Part shown: positions 1 through 8,630 of the stretch, one piece after another
How positions within the stretch are numbered: position 1 is the first letter of the stretch
Layout: every line of letters begins with the position of its first letter
Assembly (NCBI GenBank): GCA_050747525.1
Contig: JBOGOC010000047.1
Coordinates: 1-47,831, forward strand
DNA length: 47,831 bases
DNA from: JBOGOC01 sp050747525
Lineage (GTDB): Bacteria; Acidobacteriota; Polarisedimenticolia; JACPZX01; DASXTC01
Direction of reading: 5' to 3'
The notes under the pieces: model-generated
Told to the model about the DNA's origin: nothing
The model's database searches: none
The model's input: only the letters and a program-made list of their open reading frames with translations
Translations under genes and position numbers: made by a program

Positions 1-137
1 GGGACCGGTGCGCCGGTGTCGTCGAGCACGCGCCCGCGCACCCCCGCGGTGGACGGCGTCTGTGCCACCGCGTCGGCAAGCGAGGCAATGCAAACGCACA
101 CGCCCCAGAGCGAGGCGCGAAGTCCCCCGGTTCTCAT
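1..137 (-). CDS. Oar-like TonB-dependent receptor, N-terminal fragment (cut by window edge)
   Basis: Only the first 45 or so codons lie in the window; the gene runs off the left edge. The reading starts at an ATG whose A is shared with the TGA stop of the barrel protein upstream (TGATG), so the pair is translationally coupled. It encodes a hydrophobic signal peptide ending near ADAVAQ, followed by TPSTAGVRGRVLDDTGAPVP. That is nearly identical to the mature N-terminus of the complete receptor at 1299-4481 (TPSTAGLRGRVLDDTGSPVP), the start of a carboxypeptidase-regulatory-like beta-sandwich. It is therefore the second copy of that receptor. The signal peptides differ while the mature parts match, as expected for an older tandem duplication. 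The plug and barrel cannot be seen. Confidence 0.85.
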   Translation of the reverse strand, partial: MRTGGLRASLWGVCVCIASLADAVAQTPSTAGVRGRVLDDTGAPV

Positions 138-1297
138 CAGAAGTACCAGCGCAGGCCCAGCTGGACGATGTAGCCGCTCAGGTCGATCTCTCCCGCCTGA
201 ACGATCATCAGGCCCCGCGGCTCGACGAGAGCCGCGTCATAGCACGCGTCGACCAGGTTGTTGCCGTCGATGTCCCTTATCTCGCCCTTTGTACAGCGAA
301 AGCGCAGCCCGTCGGGATCCGCCGGGTTCCTCGTGTTGGGAGCGTTTCCCAAATTGTTGAACACCCGCAGGGAGCCATCCGGGTGGTACAGAGCCGTGGG
401 CCAGTACTCGAAGTTCACCTGGTCTTCGGGACCCGTGTGGCCGAGGGAGGCGACCCCTCCAGGGCCGACCGCAGTTCCTTCGCCCGAGAACGCCAGGGCG
501 AAGGTGCTCTGGTAGAAGACGTAGCGCGCGTCGGCGACCAGCCCGACCCGATCGGAGAGCGCGTATTCCAGGCCGACCGACAGGTGCCATTCCCACGAAT
601 CCTCGACCTCGAAGCTCAGTGAATAGAGATCCAGGGCCGGCTGCAGCCCGTCGTCCACGAACCTGTCCTCGAAGAACTGGGGCGTGATGTTGGTCCCCGC
701 CTCGTTGCGCATCCTCTTCACGTGCAGGCTGTCGATGGTGCGGTTCACCCCGAACAGCTCGTCGGCGGGCTGGAATTCCAGGAAGACCTTTCCCACCCCG
801 GCGCCTATGAACGGATTCAGGGCGCTGTCCTTGCGGAACCGCATCAACCCGGTGAGCGACACGGGGATCTGCGTCATCTCGCCTGCCGTGAAAGGCTCCG
901 AGATGTCACGGGACATCGCGATTGTCAGATTGAACGGATCGCCGACGTTGCTTCCGGGGAAGCTCTCCTCCCGGTAGACGTCCACGGATCCCACGTTGCC
1001 CTTGTAGTACCCGGTCTCCAGCTGCAGCGTGAACGACCCGGTCAGGCCGAAGCCCACGTGCAGGCCGGCCTGGATGGTGTCGTCCAGGGTCAGCTCGCGG
1101 CTCACGAAGTCGTCGGGGCGAGGGTCGTTCGCCAGGCTGGCGTTGTTCTCCACGGCGTCGGCGGTGGTGTGGTACCCGATCGTCCCGCCGACGAACCACA
1201 GGCGTCGGACGTCCTTGGCCTGGGCGCCCGTCGCGGAGAAAAAGACCAGGGCCGCCAGGACCACAACCCTTCCGCCGCGCATCATTTCGCCCGTCAT
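137..1297 (-). CDS. Outer-membrane beta-barrel protein, copy 1 of a receptor-partner pair
   Basis: A 386-residue protein with a signal peptide ending about ATGAQA and a C-terminal phenylalanine in LGLRWYF, the typical end of an outer-membrane barrel. Alternating hydrophobic strands recur through the protein (for example GLTGSFTLQLETGYY and WEWHLSVGLEYALSDRVGL). It is a clear paralogue of the protein at 4469-5662, diverging mostly in presumed surface loops around residues 270-350, where a DIDGN calcium-like stretch is kept. The start lies 1 bp after the stop of the receptor gene 1299-4481, and its stop overlaps the start of the next receptor. The order barrel > receptor > barrel > receptor suggests each barrel works with the receptor encoded after it. 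I do not recognise a named family; a porin-like or OmpW/OmpA-like barrel is possible. The specific role is unknown. Confidence 0.75.
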   Translation of the reverse strand: MTGEMMRGGRVVVLAALVFFSATGAQAKDVRRLWFVGGTIGYHTTADAVENNASLANDPRPDDFVSRELTLDDTIQAGLHVGFGLTGSFTLQLETGYYKGNVGSVDVYREESFPGSNVGDPFNLTIAMSRDISEPFTAGEMTQIPVSLTGLMRFRKDSALNPFIGAGVGKVFLEFQPADELFGVNRTIDSLHVKRMRNEAGTNITPQFFEDRFVDDGLQPALDLYSLSFEVEDSWEWHLSVGLEYALSDRVGLVADARYVFYQSTFALAFSGEGTAVGPGGVASLGHTGPEDQVNFEYWPTALYHPDGSLRVFNNLGNAPNTRNPADPDGLRFRCTKGEIRDIDGNNLVDACYDAALVEPRGLMIVQAGEIDLSGYIVQLGLRWYF

Positions 1298-1298
1298 G

Positions 1299-4200
1299 TC
1301 AGAACAGGATCGAGGCGCCGATCTCGAAGCGCCTTCCGAATCGCCGCGACCCTTCCTGGATGCCGCGCTGGTCGCGGTCCACCTCGCGCAGCACCAGCTC
1401 GTCGCGGTTCAGCAGGTTCTCGCCGGCCAGGAAGGCGGTCATCTGCATCCCCGCCGCCGTGAAGCGCTTCTCCACGCGCCCGTCGATGGTGAGCTGCGAC
1501 TCGTTGCGCTGGTCGTTGAGCTTGCCGGTCACCGAGAAGACGCGCTGCGGCGTGAGCAATGCATGGTCGTCGTAGTCCTCGGTGTTGGCGACGAAGGTGT
1601 AAGGGAGCCCCGACGCCCAGGTGAGCGTCCCCCCCACCAGGATCTCGTGCGGCAGATGCGCCACCGCCTGGTACTTGAAGATGTGGCGCTGGTCGTAGCT
1701 CAGGTAGCCGGCTACCTTGTCGCTCACAGCCGGGTCGTTCCCCACCACGCTGGAGAACGACTCGGCCTCCCCTTCCGCCGTGGACCATGTGTACGACCCC
1801 TGCATCTGCCAGTTCCGGTGCAGTCTCTTCTTCAGGGTCAGCTCCCAGGCCTGGTAACGGGAAGAGTTGAAGTTCCCCACGCGCAGCACCTGATTGAAGT
1901 AAGGATTGAGCGTGTACAGATCCGGCGCGCCGTTGGGCAGGATCGCCGACACCACCGTTCCACCTGACTGGGCGTACGCGATGGTCCCGAACCTGTCCAT
2001 CTCGAGCTGACCGCCGTCGCCGCAGACGTCGGAGGGATCCACGCCGTAGACCTCCCGGAAGCCGGGGCAGGTGATGTGGTTCATGTCCTGGTCCTGCAGG
2101 AGGTTCTCGCCGTTGCGATTGACATAGGTCACCCCGACCGACCATTCGGGCGCCAGTTCGCGCTCGAACCCTGCCGTCCACTCGTCGGTGTAGGGCGTGC
2201 GCAGGTTGCGGTCGGTCTGGGGCACGCTGAACGACCCGCTCACCGGAAGCGAGAGCTCTCCGGGCCGCGCGTAGTCGCTGGGCGGGTCCGACAGCCAGGT
2301 TGCCGTCCACGAGGTCGGCTTCTGGTCGGTGACCACCGCTCCCAGGAAGAGTCGATCGTGGTAGCGGCCGTAGGTGCCGAACACCTTCGTCCTGCCGTCC
2401 CCCCACGGGTCCCACGACACGCTCAGGCGCGGCGAGAGATTGGTGTTGTCGATGGTGAAGCTCTGCGAGGCCCGCTCCGAAGGGACTGTGTAGGGGTCCA
2501 CCAGGATTATCTGCCGTTCCGCTCCGTTGATGTCGATCCGGCCATCATGATTGACGTCGAAGTCCAGGGCGGGAGATCCGGCGAGAGGAACGAACGGCGT
2601 GCTCAGGACGCCATTGACCCTCCCCGGCGTGTGCGAGCAGTTGTAGCCGGCATCGAGGGCCGCCTGACACACGGTCTCGTAGCGGCGCATGGCTTCCCGC
2701 GTCTCGGCATGGGGATCGAAGCTCCTGTAGCCGAAGGAAGTGGCCGACTCCCAGTCGAGCCGGGCGCCCAGGTTCAGGGTCAGGTTCGGCCGGATCTTCC
2801 AGGAGTCCTGCGCGTACCACCCCATGTTGAAGCTGTCGGCCGCGAGGTCGCGCTGCACCGGATCGTAGACCTGAAGGGTGAGGACCCGCTCGGGCGACCC
2901 CGAACGGGTCGGCGAGCAGGGAGGCTCTGTCGTGTTGCACGTGGTGTCGATGATCACGGGGTTCACGACGAGGTCCTCGACGTACGTCTCCGACTCGAAG
3001 AGGAAGCCGCTCTTGAAGCCGTGCTGCCCCAGCCGATCCTCCAGGGTGTAGGAGAAATCGGCTTTCACCGTGGCCCGGGCGAGATCCACCCCGTTGCGCA
3101 CGTTGTAGGCGCCGTCTTCCGTCTGGTCGTAGTCGTCGGTCTCGGGGATCTGCACCCGGTTCAGCCGCCTCAGCCCGTCCTCCTCGCAGTTCAGGCTCGT
3201 GCAGGGGAGCCTGGCATAGAGGATCCCGTTGTCGTCCTGGGCCCGCTCCGTCTCTATCGGACTGTCGCTCCCGAAGACCGGATCGATCTCGACGCGGGAA
3301 TCCAGGTACGAGAAAACCACCTGCATCAGGAGATCGGGGGACAGGATGGCCGTCCACGTGAGCTGCGGGAGGGTCCCGTCGTTGGTGAGCATGTAGTCGG
3401 CCTCAGGGTCGATCGTCTCTCCGATGTAGTTGCCCAGATACTCCGCCGGCCCCTGGTTGATCTGGAAGGTCAGCTTGTGCGCGCTGGAGGCCTGCCACGT
3501 CAGCTTCGCGAAATTGCGCCAGCCCTTGATGGTCTTGAGAGCTGCCGTCCGGTCCTCGAAGATCTCCGGCACCTCCTCGTCGAAGCGCTCCAGGGCCACG
3601 AAGTACCAGAGGTGATCCTTCAGCACCGGGCCTCCCAGGGTGGCGTAGAGGTTGGAGTCGGTGAAGTGGATGGGCTCCTCGTCCTTGCGGCCCGCTCCGG
3701 TCCCGTCCAGGAACTGGGAGCGGTAGAAGAACTTGAACGACCCGGAGGTGTTGTTCCCCCCCGACTTGGTGATGACGTTGGCGAAACCGCCGTCGGCGCG
3801 GCCGTACTCGGCCGTGGCACCGGCCGTGATGATCTCCAGCTCCTCCACGGTCTCGAGGTTGACGCTCTGGCCGGTGTGGCCGGACAGCGGATCGTTGATG
3901 TTGGTGCCGTCCAGGCGGAGCTGCAGCCCCGTGTCGCGGGCGCCGCGCACGTTCACGTTGCCGTCGCCGTCCGGGTCGGTCACCCCCGGCGCGAGCGTGA
4001 GCAGGTCCTCGAACGACCGCCCCACCAGCGGCAGCCCTTCGATGAACTCGGCGCTGAACGATGTCTGGCTCACGGTGCTGGCCGTGTCCACCGTCTCGCC
4101 GCGGGCTTCCACCTTCACCGTCTCCTGAAGCTCCGCGGTCGTCTTCAGCGTGAGGTCCAGACGGGTCTCCTTGCCGACCTTCAGCTCCAGAGGGCCCGCC

Positions 4201-4481
4201 TCCACCGTGGCGTAGGAGGGGACCGAGGCCGTCAGCAGGTAGTCCCGGGCGGGAGGAAGGGTGGCGAACCGGTAGACCCCCTCCAGATCGGTGATGGCGG
4301 AGCGGGCCCCCGACGGCGCCGAGGCCGTGGTCAGCTTCATGATGACGCCCGGAACGGGAGAGCCGGTGTCGTCCAGCACACGTCCGCGCAGCCCGGCCGT
4401 GGACGGCGTCTGCGCCGTGGCGGCGGTGAGCGTCGCGGCGGCCGCCAGCAGCAGGCAGAGGATGCGCTTCAGAAATACCAT
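1299..4481 (-). CDS. Oar-like TonB-dependent outer-membrane receptor
   Basis: A 1060-residue receptor. The order of parts is: signal peptide (about 1-23), carboxypeptidase-regulatory-like domain (about 28-115, GRVLDDTGSPVPGV), plug (about 130-240, with NVNVRGARDTGLQLRLDG and AEYGRADGGFANVITKSGG), then a long barrel ending in the aromatic-terminated strand RRFEIGASILF. Receptors of this kind, common in Acidobacteriota and Bacteroidota, sit in the outer membrane and import or bind large substrates using TonB energy. The substrate cannot be read from sequence. The start overlaps the end of the barrel gene 4469-5662 by 13 bp and the stop is 1 bp before the next barrel gene, so all four genes probably form one transcript. 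No TonB/ExbBD gene is present in the window. Confidence 0.88.
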   Translation of the reverse strand: MVFLKRILCLLLAAAATLTAATAQTPSTAGLRGRVLDDTGSPVPGVIMKLTTASAPSGARSAITDLEGVYRFATLPPARDYLLTASVPSYATVEAGPLELKVGKETRLDLTLKTTAELQETVKVEARGETVDTASTVSQTSFSAEFIEGLPLVGRSFEDLLTLAPGVTDPDGDGNVNVRGARDTGLQLRLDGTNINDPLSGHTGQSVNLETVEELEIITAGATAEYGRADGGFANVITKSGGNNTSGSFKFFYRSQFLDGTGAGRKDEEPIHFTDSNLYATLGGPVLKDHLWYFVALERFDEEVPEIFEDRTAALKTIKGWRNFAKLTWQASSAHKLTFQINQGPAEYLGNYIGETIDPEADYMLTNDGTLPQLTWTAILSPDLLMQVVFSYLDSRVEIDPVFGSDSPIETERAQDDNGILYARLPCTSLNCEEDGLRRLNRVQIPETDDYDQTEDGAYNVRNGVDLARATVKADFSYTLEDRLGQHGFKSGFLFESETYVEDLVVNPVIIDTTCNTTEPPCSPTRSGSPERVLTLQVYDPVQRDLAADSFNMGWYAQDSWKIRPNLTLNLGARLDWESATSFGYRSFDPHAETREAMRRYETVCQAALDAGYNCSHTPGRVNGVLSTPFVPLAGSPALDFDVNHDGRIDINGAERQIILVDPYTVPSERASQSFTIDNTNLSPRLSVSWDPWGDGRTKVFGTYGRYHDRLFLGAVVTDQKPTSWTATWLSDPPSDYARPGELSLPVSGSFSVPQTDRNLRTPYTDEWTAGFERELAPEWSVGVTYVNRNGENLLQDQDMNHITCPGFREVYGVDPSDVCGDGGQLEMDRFGTIAYAQSGGTVVSAILPNGAPDLYTLNPYFNQVLRVGNFNSSRYQAWELTLKKRLHRNWQMQGSYTWSTAEGEAESFSSVVGNDPAVSDKVAGYLSYDQRHIFKYQAVAHLPHEILVGGTLTWASGLPYTFVANTEDYDDHALLTPQRVFSVTGKLNDQRNESQLTIDGRVEKRFTAAGMQMTAFLAGENLLNRDELVLREVDRDQRGIQEGSRRFGRRFEIGASILF

Positions 4482-5662
4482 CGCAGCCCCACCTGGACCG
4501 AGTACCCGCTCAGGTCGATCTCACCGCCCTGGACGATCATCTGCCCCTGCGGCGTGCCGAGTGTGTTGCTGTAGCAGGCGTCCAGCTGGCCGTTTCCGTC
4601 GATGTCCACGATCTGACCGGGGCCGTACTCACCCTCCCCTCCGACGGGCGTGCAGACGAAGCGCTTCCCGTCCAGATCCCCCGGGATTCTCGGGTTCGGA
4701 GCGACCCCCATTGGGTTGTTGTTGAACATCCTCACCGAGCCATCCGGATGGAAGAGCTCCGCGGGCCAGTAGTCGAAGGTCACCTGATCCTCGGGCCCCG
4801 TCTTGCCGAGAGAGACGATGAGCGGGGTGCCGATGGTGAGGGGGTTGCCGCCCAGCGTCAGGCTGAAGGCGCTCTGATAATAAAGGTAGCGCACTTCACC
4901 CACCAGACCGACCCGGTCGCTCAGGGCGTATTCCATGCCGACCGACAGGTGCCACTCCCAGGAGTCCTCCAGGTCGTAGCTCAGGGAAAAGGTGGAGAGC
5001 GCCGGCTGAACGCCGTCGTCCACGAACCTGTCCTCATAGAACTGGGGCGTCAGGTTCGTCCCCTGCTCGTTGAACATCCTCTTGACGCGCAGGGAGTCGA
5101 TGGTCCGGTTCACGGCATACAGGTCCTCGCCGGGCTGGAACTCCATGAAGACCTTTCCCACGCCCGCCCCCACAAACGGATTGAGGGCGCTGTCCTTGCG
5201 GAATCTCATCAGGCCCGTGAGCATCACGGGGATCTGCGTCATCTCGCCGGCCGTGAAAGGCTCGGAGAACTCCCGGGTGATGACGGTGGTCAGGTTGAAT
5301 GGATCGCCCACGTTGCTTCCCGGATAGCGCTCCGTCCTGTACACGTCCACGGATCCCACGTTGCCCTGGTAGTACCCGGTCTCCAGCTGCAGCGTGAGCG
5401 AACCGGTCAGGCCGAAGCCGACCTGCAGGCCAGCCTGGACGGTGTCGTCCAGGGTCAGCTCGCGGCTCACGAAATCGTCGGGGCGGGGGTCGTTCCCCAG
5501 GCTGGCGTTGTTCTCCACCGCGTCCTGGGTGGTGTGGTAGGCCAGCGTCCCGCCCGCAAACCACTTTCCCTTCACGTCTTTGGCCCCGGCAGGGGGGGCC
5601 GCCAGACAGGCCGCCGCCCCCAGGGCAAGAATCGGCCCGATCTGTCGGCTCCAGTGCATCAA
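4469..5662 (-). CDS. Outer-membrane beta-barrel protein, copy 2 of a receptor-partner pair
   Basis: A 397-residue paralogue of the protein at 137-1297. Long blocks are identical (NNASL then NDPRPDDFVSRELTLDD; ALNPF then GAGVGKVF; EDSWEWHLSVG). It has a signal peptide ending about PPAGA and a C-terminal VQVGLRWYF barrel signature. It is the first gene of the four-gene operon; its 3' end overlaps the receptor start at 4481. The loop-rich C-terminal third (about 280-370) differs most from copy 1 and carries a longer insert with DIDGNGQLDACY. The upstream 99 bp contains no other gene and must hold the operon promoter, but I found no convincing -35/-10 pair. Function inferred: partner of the adjacent TonB receptor at the outer membrane. 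Confidence 0.75.
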   Translation of the reverse strand: MMHWSRQIGPILALGAAACLAAPPAGAKDVKGKWFAGGTLAYHTTQDAVENNASLGNDPRPDDFVSRELTLDDTVQAGLQVGFGLTGSLTLQLETGYYQGNVGSVDVYRTERYPGSNVGDPFNLTTVITREFSEPFTAGEMTQIPVMLTGLMRFRKDSALNPFVGAGVGKVFMEFQPGEDLYAVNRTIDSLRVKRMFNEQGTNLTPQFYEDRFVDDGVQPALSTFSLSYDLEDSWEWHLSVGMEYALSDRVGLVGEVRYLYYQSAFSLTLGGNPLTIGTPLIVSLGKTGPEDQVTFDYWPAELFHPDGSVRMFNNNPMGVAPNPRIPGDLDGKRFVCTPVGGEGEYGPGQIVDIDGNGQLDACYSNTLGTPQGQMIVQGGEIDLSGYSVQVGLRWYF

Positions 5663-5761
5663 GTCGGCTCCGGGATGGGTGGCGGATTTCGGCCTAACTG
5701 TACGCGCAATCGGCCCAAAAGGGTACAGCCGGAATGGCCCGGATCCCGGGCCCGGGGGGGG

Positions 5762-6526
5762 TCAGGGGTCCAGGTCGGCGATCGACCCGATGACGGCGTC
5801 GGGCCTGTAATCCGAGGCGGCCAGCTCGGCCGGGTCGAACACCCCCGTCCGTACCAGCACGGAGCGGCACCCCGCCTGCGCCGCCCCTGCGGCGTCGTTG
5901 ACCAGGCTGTCCCCCACGCTCACCACGTCTTCCGCGGGGACGCCCAGCTCCTCAAGCGCCAGCCTGTAGAAGTCCTCCGAGGGCTTCCCCACGACCCGCG
6001 CCGTCATGCCCGAGGCGTATTCCAGCGCCGCGACGAAGGCCCCGGCATCCATCAGCAGGCCGCGGGACCCGGCGTTCCAGTAGGGGTTCTTCTGCAGGGC
6101 GATGAGGCGCGCGCCGTTTCTGAGCCCGAGGAACGCCTGGTTGAGCCGCTCGAAGGTGAAGCCGGCCCCCAGGTCCCCCACCACGATGAAGGGCGCGGAG
6201 CCGTGGTCTTCCAGCACTCCGTCGAAGTCCTCCTTGCTGGCCTCGGGGACGAGCAGCATGGCGCGCGGATCGCCGGAGGAGACGATGGCCCGCCGCGCCA
6301 GGGACGAGGGCGCGACGATCTCCTCGGGGGACACCTGGATGCCGGCCGCGCACAGCACGTCGGCGATGACGCGCCGCGGCCGGCGCGTGGTGTTGGTGGA
6401 GAGCCTGAAGGGGATGCCGCGCCCGCGCAGCCGATCGATCGCCGCCGCGGCGCCCGGGATGGCCTCGTCGCCGTAGAGGAGCGTTCCGTCGATGTCCACC
6501 AGGGCGCCACGGAAGCCCGGTGTCAT
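5762..6526 (-). CDS. HAD superfamily (IIA) phosphatase, LHPP-like
   Basis: A 254-residue HAD hydrolase of subfamily IIA. Motif I is DIDGTLL near residue 12 (nucleophile and acid Asp), motif II is STNTT near residue 46, the motif III lysine is in VGKPSEDFY near residue 180, and motif IV is VGDSLVNDAAGA near residue 205. The C2-type cap lies between motifs II and III. The closest family I recognise is the phospholysine phosphohistidine inorganic pyrophosphate phosphatase-like group; the true substrate is unknown. I chose the ATG at 6526 because AGGAG, overlapping the TAG stop of the gene upstream, lies at the right distance. The open frame runs further upstream but is a shadow of the transglutaminase gene. 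It is expected to be translated with that gene. Confidence 0.85.
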   Translation of the reverse strand: MTPGFRGALVDIDGTLLYGDEAIPGAAAAIDRLRGRGIPFRLSTNTTRRPRRVIADVLCAAGIQVSPEEIVAPSSLARRAIVSSGDPRAMLLVPEASKEDFDGVLEDHGSAPFIVVGDLGAGFTFERLNQAFLGLRNGARLIALQKNPYWNAGSRGLLMDAGAFVAALEYASGMTARVVGKPSEDFYRLALEELGVPAEDVVSVGDSLVNDAAGAAQAGCRSVLVRTGVFDPAELAASDYRPDAVIGSIADLDP

Positions 6527-6537
6527 CGGCGCGTCTC

Positions 6538-8496
6538 CTAGAAGGGATGCTCGGCGGAGGCGGTGGCCACCGTCGTGATGTAGACCGTGCTCAGATCGGC
6601 GAAGCTGTCCGGCTCGAAACGTGTGCGTGACAGGGTGAGGTCCCAGGTTGCGTGCAGCGTCCCGTCCTCGCGCGACACCTGCTGGTGCATCGACCACCCG
6701 GGCGCTTCGCGCTGCCAGGAGTCTTCGGGCAGATCGACAGCCAGCGAGCCCCTCAGCGTCACCTCGTAGCGCACCGAGCGAGGGTAATCGTACACCACCG
6801 GCTCGCGCCGCTCCTCCAGGGCCACCCTGGGCAGCACGCCGTCGGCTCCGGCGAAGAGGCGCGCCCGCATGGCGGGGACCGACTCGGCATCGGCCGACAG
6901 GGTCACCGTCTCCACGAACGCTCCGTCCTCGGTTTCCACGACGGCATCGTACCCCGTCACGCGCGCGCCCGGCCATCCCGCGGCGGCCTCCTGCTCGGCC
7001 CCGGCTCGGCGGACGGATGCCGACGCCCGCGCGGCGGCGCGCGCCAGCACGGCGGGCTGACCCATCAGGCGCGAGGTCACGGTCACGTCCAGCGCCCCGT
7101 CGTCCCGCAGGCCCGCCTCGGCGGTGCGCTCGATGCGGTGAGAGGCCGCGTCGCCGGCGGGCAGCGTCACCAGGCGGCCGGCGCGCCCCGCGACCACCAG
7201 CCCACGCTTACCCGCCAGCGCCGCGGAGAGCGATCCCACGGACAGATCGGTGTGCGTCGTGTCCACCACCAGCAGCGGGCCGAGGGCCCCGCCGTCCACG
7301 ATCGCGCCCGCGAAGTGCGCGGGGAGCGCGGCGCCCGACGGCAACGGCACCGCGACGACGTAATGATCGAAGCCCCACGCCGGGACGTCCTCCGACAGCG
7401 TGTCGGCCTGCGAGGCGTGCACCAGCAGCGGGTAGGAGCGGATCCCGGCGGACGCCAGCAGGGCCCGCAGCAGCGTCCCCATGTCCTTGCAGTCTCCGTG
7501 GCCCTCGGCCATCGTCCCCGCGGCCGGACGGGGCAGCAGGCTCGCTCCCACGCCAGGGCGCGGAGGCACGTAGCGGATGTTGTCGCGCACCCAGCGCGCC
7601 GCCTCCTGGATCTGTGCCATCTCGGCGTTGCCGCCCGCGGACGGCATCACCTCGCGCGCCAGCGCCTCCACCTCGGGCGTGACGGCGGCGGCGCCTTTGG
7701 AGAGCTCATCGTACCAGGCGGAGAAGGTGCTCCAGTCGGGAACCGCCGGCGTGGCCACACCGGTCCCCTCCGGCGGAATCATGTTCACGGCCAGCTGGGG
7801 CGCCCTCACGGCGGGCGCCTCGCCCAGCGGCACGCGGCTGGGGGCGGGGAGATTCTGGATCCGCCACACGCGGGTGTCTCCACTGGACTCGGGCTCGGCG
7901 CCGGGATTCCTCACCCAGGTGTGACGCACGTTCCATCCTTCCGGCACCGTCAGCTCCAGGCGCGCCTCGCGCACCGGCGCGTCCTCGAAGAAGCGCTTGC
8001 TGAGGGTCAGCAGGTTGGGACGGACCGAGGTCTCGAACTCGAAGAAGACGATGCTGCCGCGGCGCAGCCCCTGCATCTGCACGGTGCGCAGGCGCTGGTC
8101 GGTCAGGGTGGACTCCTCCACCTCGACGTCCACCGGCGTCAGCCCGCCGCTGCCGGGCGACTGCCCCGGCTTGAGGTGCCAGGCGCGCGCGGTCTCCACG
8201 ACGGCGTCCTTGTTGAAGGGGAACTGGTACTCGAGACGGCGCTGCGTGGAGGACAGGATCTGCGTGGCGAAGCGCTGCCGGATCCTGAAGGTGCCGTCGG
8301 GCTGCACGGCCACGCGCTCTTCGCTCAGGAGCATGTAGATGGAATCGCCGACGTCGAGGGAGCCGGCCTCGGGGGCCGAGGCCGCGATCTCATGGGCCCA
8401 GTCGGGAAGCCGGGCCGCCGACAGATCCGGAGCGGCCAGCAGAAGGCACGCCGCTGCCATGAACTTGAGAATCCGGGAGTGAATCCGAGCCGACAT
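6538..8496 (-). CDS. Secreted DUF3857 / transglutaminase-like domain protein
   Basis: A 652-residue exported protein. After a signal peptide (about 1-27) comes a DUF3857-type beta domain, then a transglutaminase-like core with a complete triad: Cys in GHGDCKDMG (near residue 340), His in WGFDHYVVAV and Asp in VVDTTHTD. A C-terminal beta-rich DUF2569/3858-like region follows. In Bacteroidota and Acidobacteriota such proteins act in the periplasm, as cysteine peptidases or crosslinking enzymes; the substrate is not known. The ATG at 8496 was preferred over an upstream in-frame TTG at 8538 because it places the signal peptide correctly. The HAD phosphatase gene follows 11 bp after its stop, so the two are co-transcribed. 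Confidence 0.83.
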   Translation of the reverse strand: MSARIHSRILKFMAAACLLLAAPDLSAARLPDWAHEIAASAPEAGSLDVGDSIYMLLSEERVAVQPDGTFRIRQRFATQILSSTQRRLEYQFPFNKDAVVETARAWHLKPGQSPGSGGLTPVDVEVEESTLTDQRLRTVQMQGLRRGSIVFFEFETSVRPNLLTLSKRFFEDAPVREARLELTVPEGWNVRHTWVRNPGAEPESSGDTRVWRIQNLPAPSRVPLGEAPAVRAPQLAVNMIPPEGTGVATPAVPDWSTFSAWYDELSKGAAAVTPEVEALAREVMPSAGGNAEMAQIQEAARWVRDNIRYVPPRPGVGASLLPRPAAGTMAEGHGDCKDMGTLLRALLASAGIRSYPLLVHASQADTLSEDVPAWGFDHYVVAVPLPSGAALPAHFAGAIVDGGALGPLLVVDTTHTDLSVGSLSAALAGKRGLVVAGRAGRLVTLPAGDAASHRIERTAEAGLRDDGALDVTVTSRLMGQPAVLARAAARASASVRRAGAEQEAAAGWPGARVTGYDAVVETEDGAFVETVTLSADAESVPAMRARLFAGADGVLPRVALEERREPVVYDYPRSVRYEVTLRGSLAVDLPEDSWQREAPGWSMHQQVSREDGTLHATWDLTLSRTRFEPDSFADLSTVYITTVATASAEHPF

Positions 8497-8590
8497 CCGT
8501 TGTTGCGCGTCCTGGGGGTGAGTCCGTGACTGCAACAATAGTACGGGAATCAGCCCCCCGCCAGCTCGGGTTAAGCCCCGGTGACGAAAG

Positions 8591-8621
8591 CGGGGGCAGC
8601 CTGTGAGACAGGCTGCCCCCG
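8591..8621 (-). terminator. Stem-loop terminator after the tricorn-like gene
   Basis: A perfect 13-bp inverted repeat (CGGGGGCAGCCTG / CAGGCTGCCCCCG) with a 5-nt loop lies 9 bp beyond the stop codon of the tricorn-like gene. On the minus strand it is followed by CTTTCG, so the U-tract is short. The stem is strong enough to act as an intrinsic terminator, although the weak U-tract leaves some doubt. Confidence 0.75.
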
Positions 8622-8630
8622 AACGTTACG

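Larger units (their letters stand above)
1..5662 (-). repeat. Tandem duplication of a barrel-protein/TonB-receptor gene pair
   Basis: The minus strand reads barrel (5662-4469), receptor (4481-1299), barrel (1297-137), receptor (137 to beyond the edge). The two barrels are paralogous along their whole length, and the visible start of the second receptor matches the mature start of the first. Junctions are tight in every case (13-bp overlap, 1-bp gap, 1-bp overlap). The second unit continues outside the window, so the full repeat length is not visible. Confidence 0.8.

Noticed and set aside
2076..4574. Very long plus-strand open frame opposite the TonB receptor gene
   Set aside because: It is the mirror of a GC-rich coding region; the minus-strand protein has clear receptor domains and this frame has none.
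5740..5761. CCCGGGCCCGGG palindrome as terminator of the HAD gene
   Set aside because: The repeat is self-complementary but has no loop of suitable size and no U-tract; it may be chance in a G/C run.
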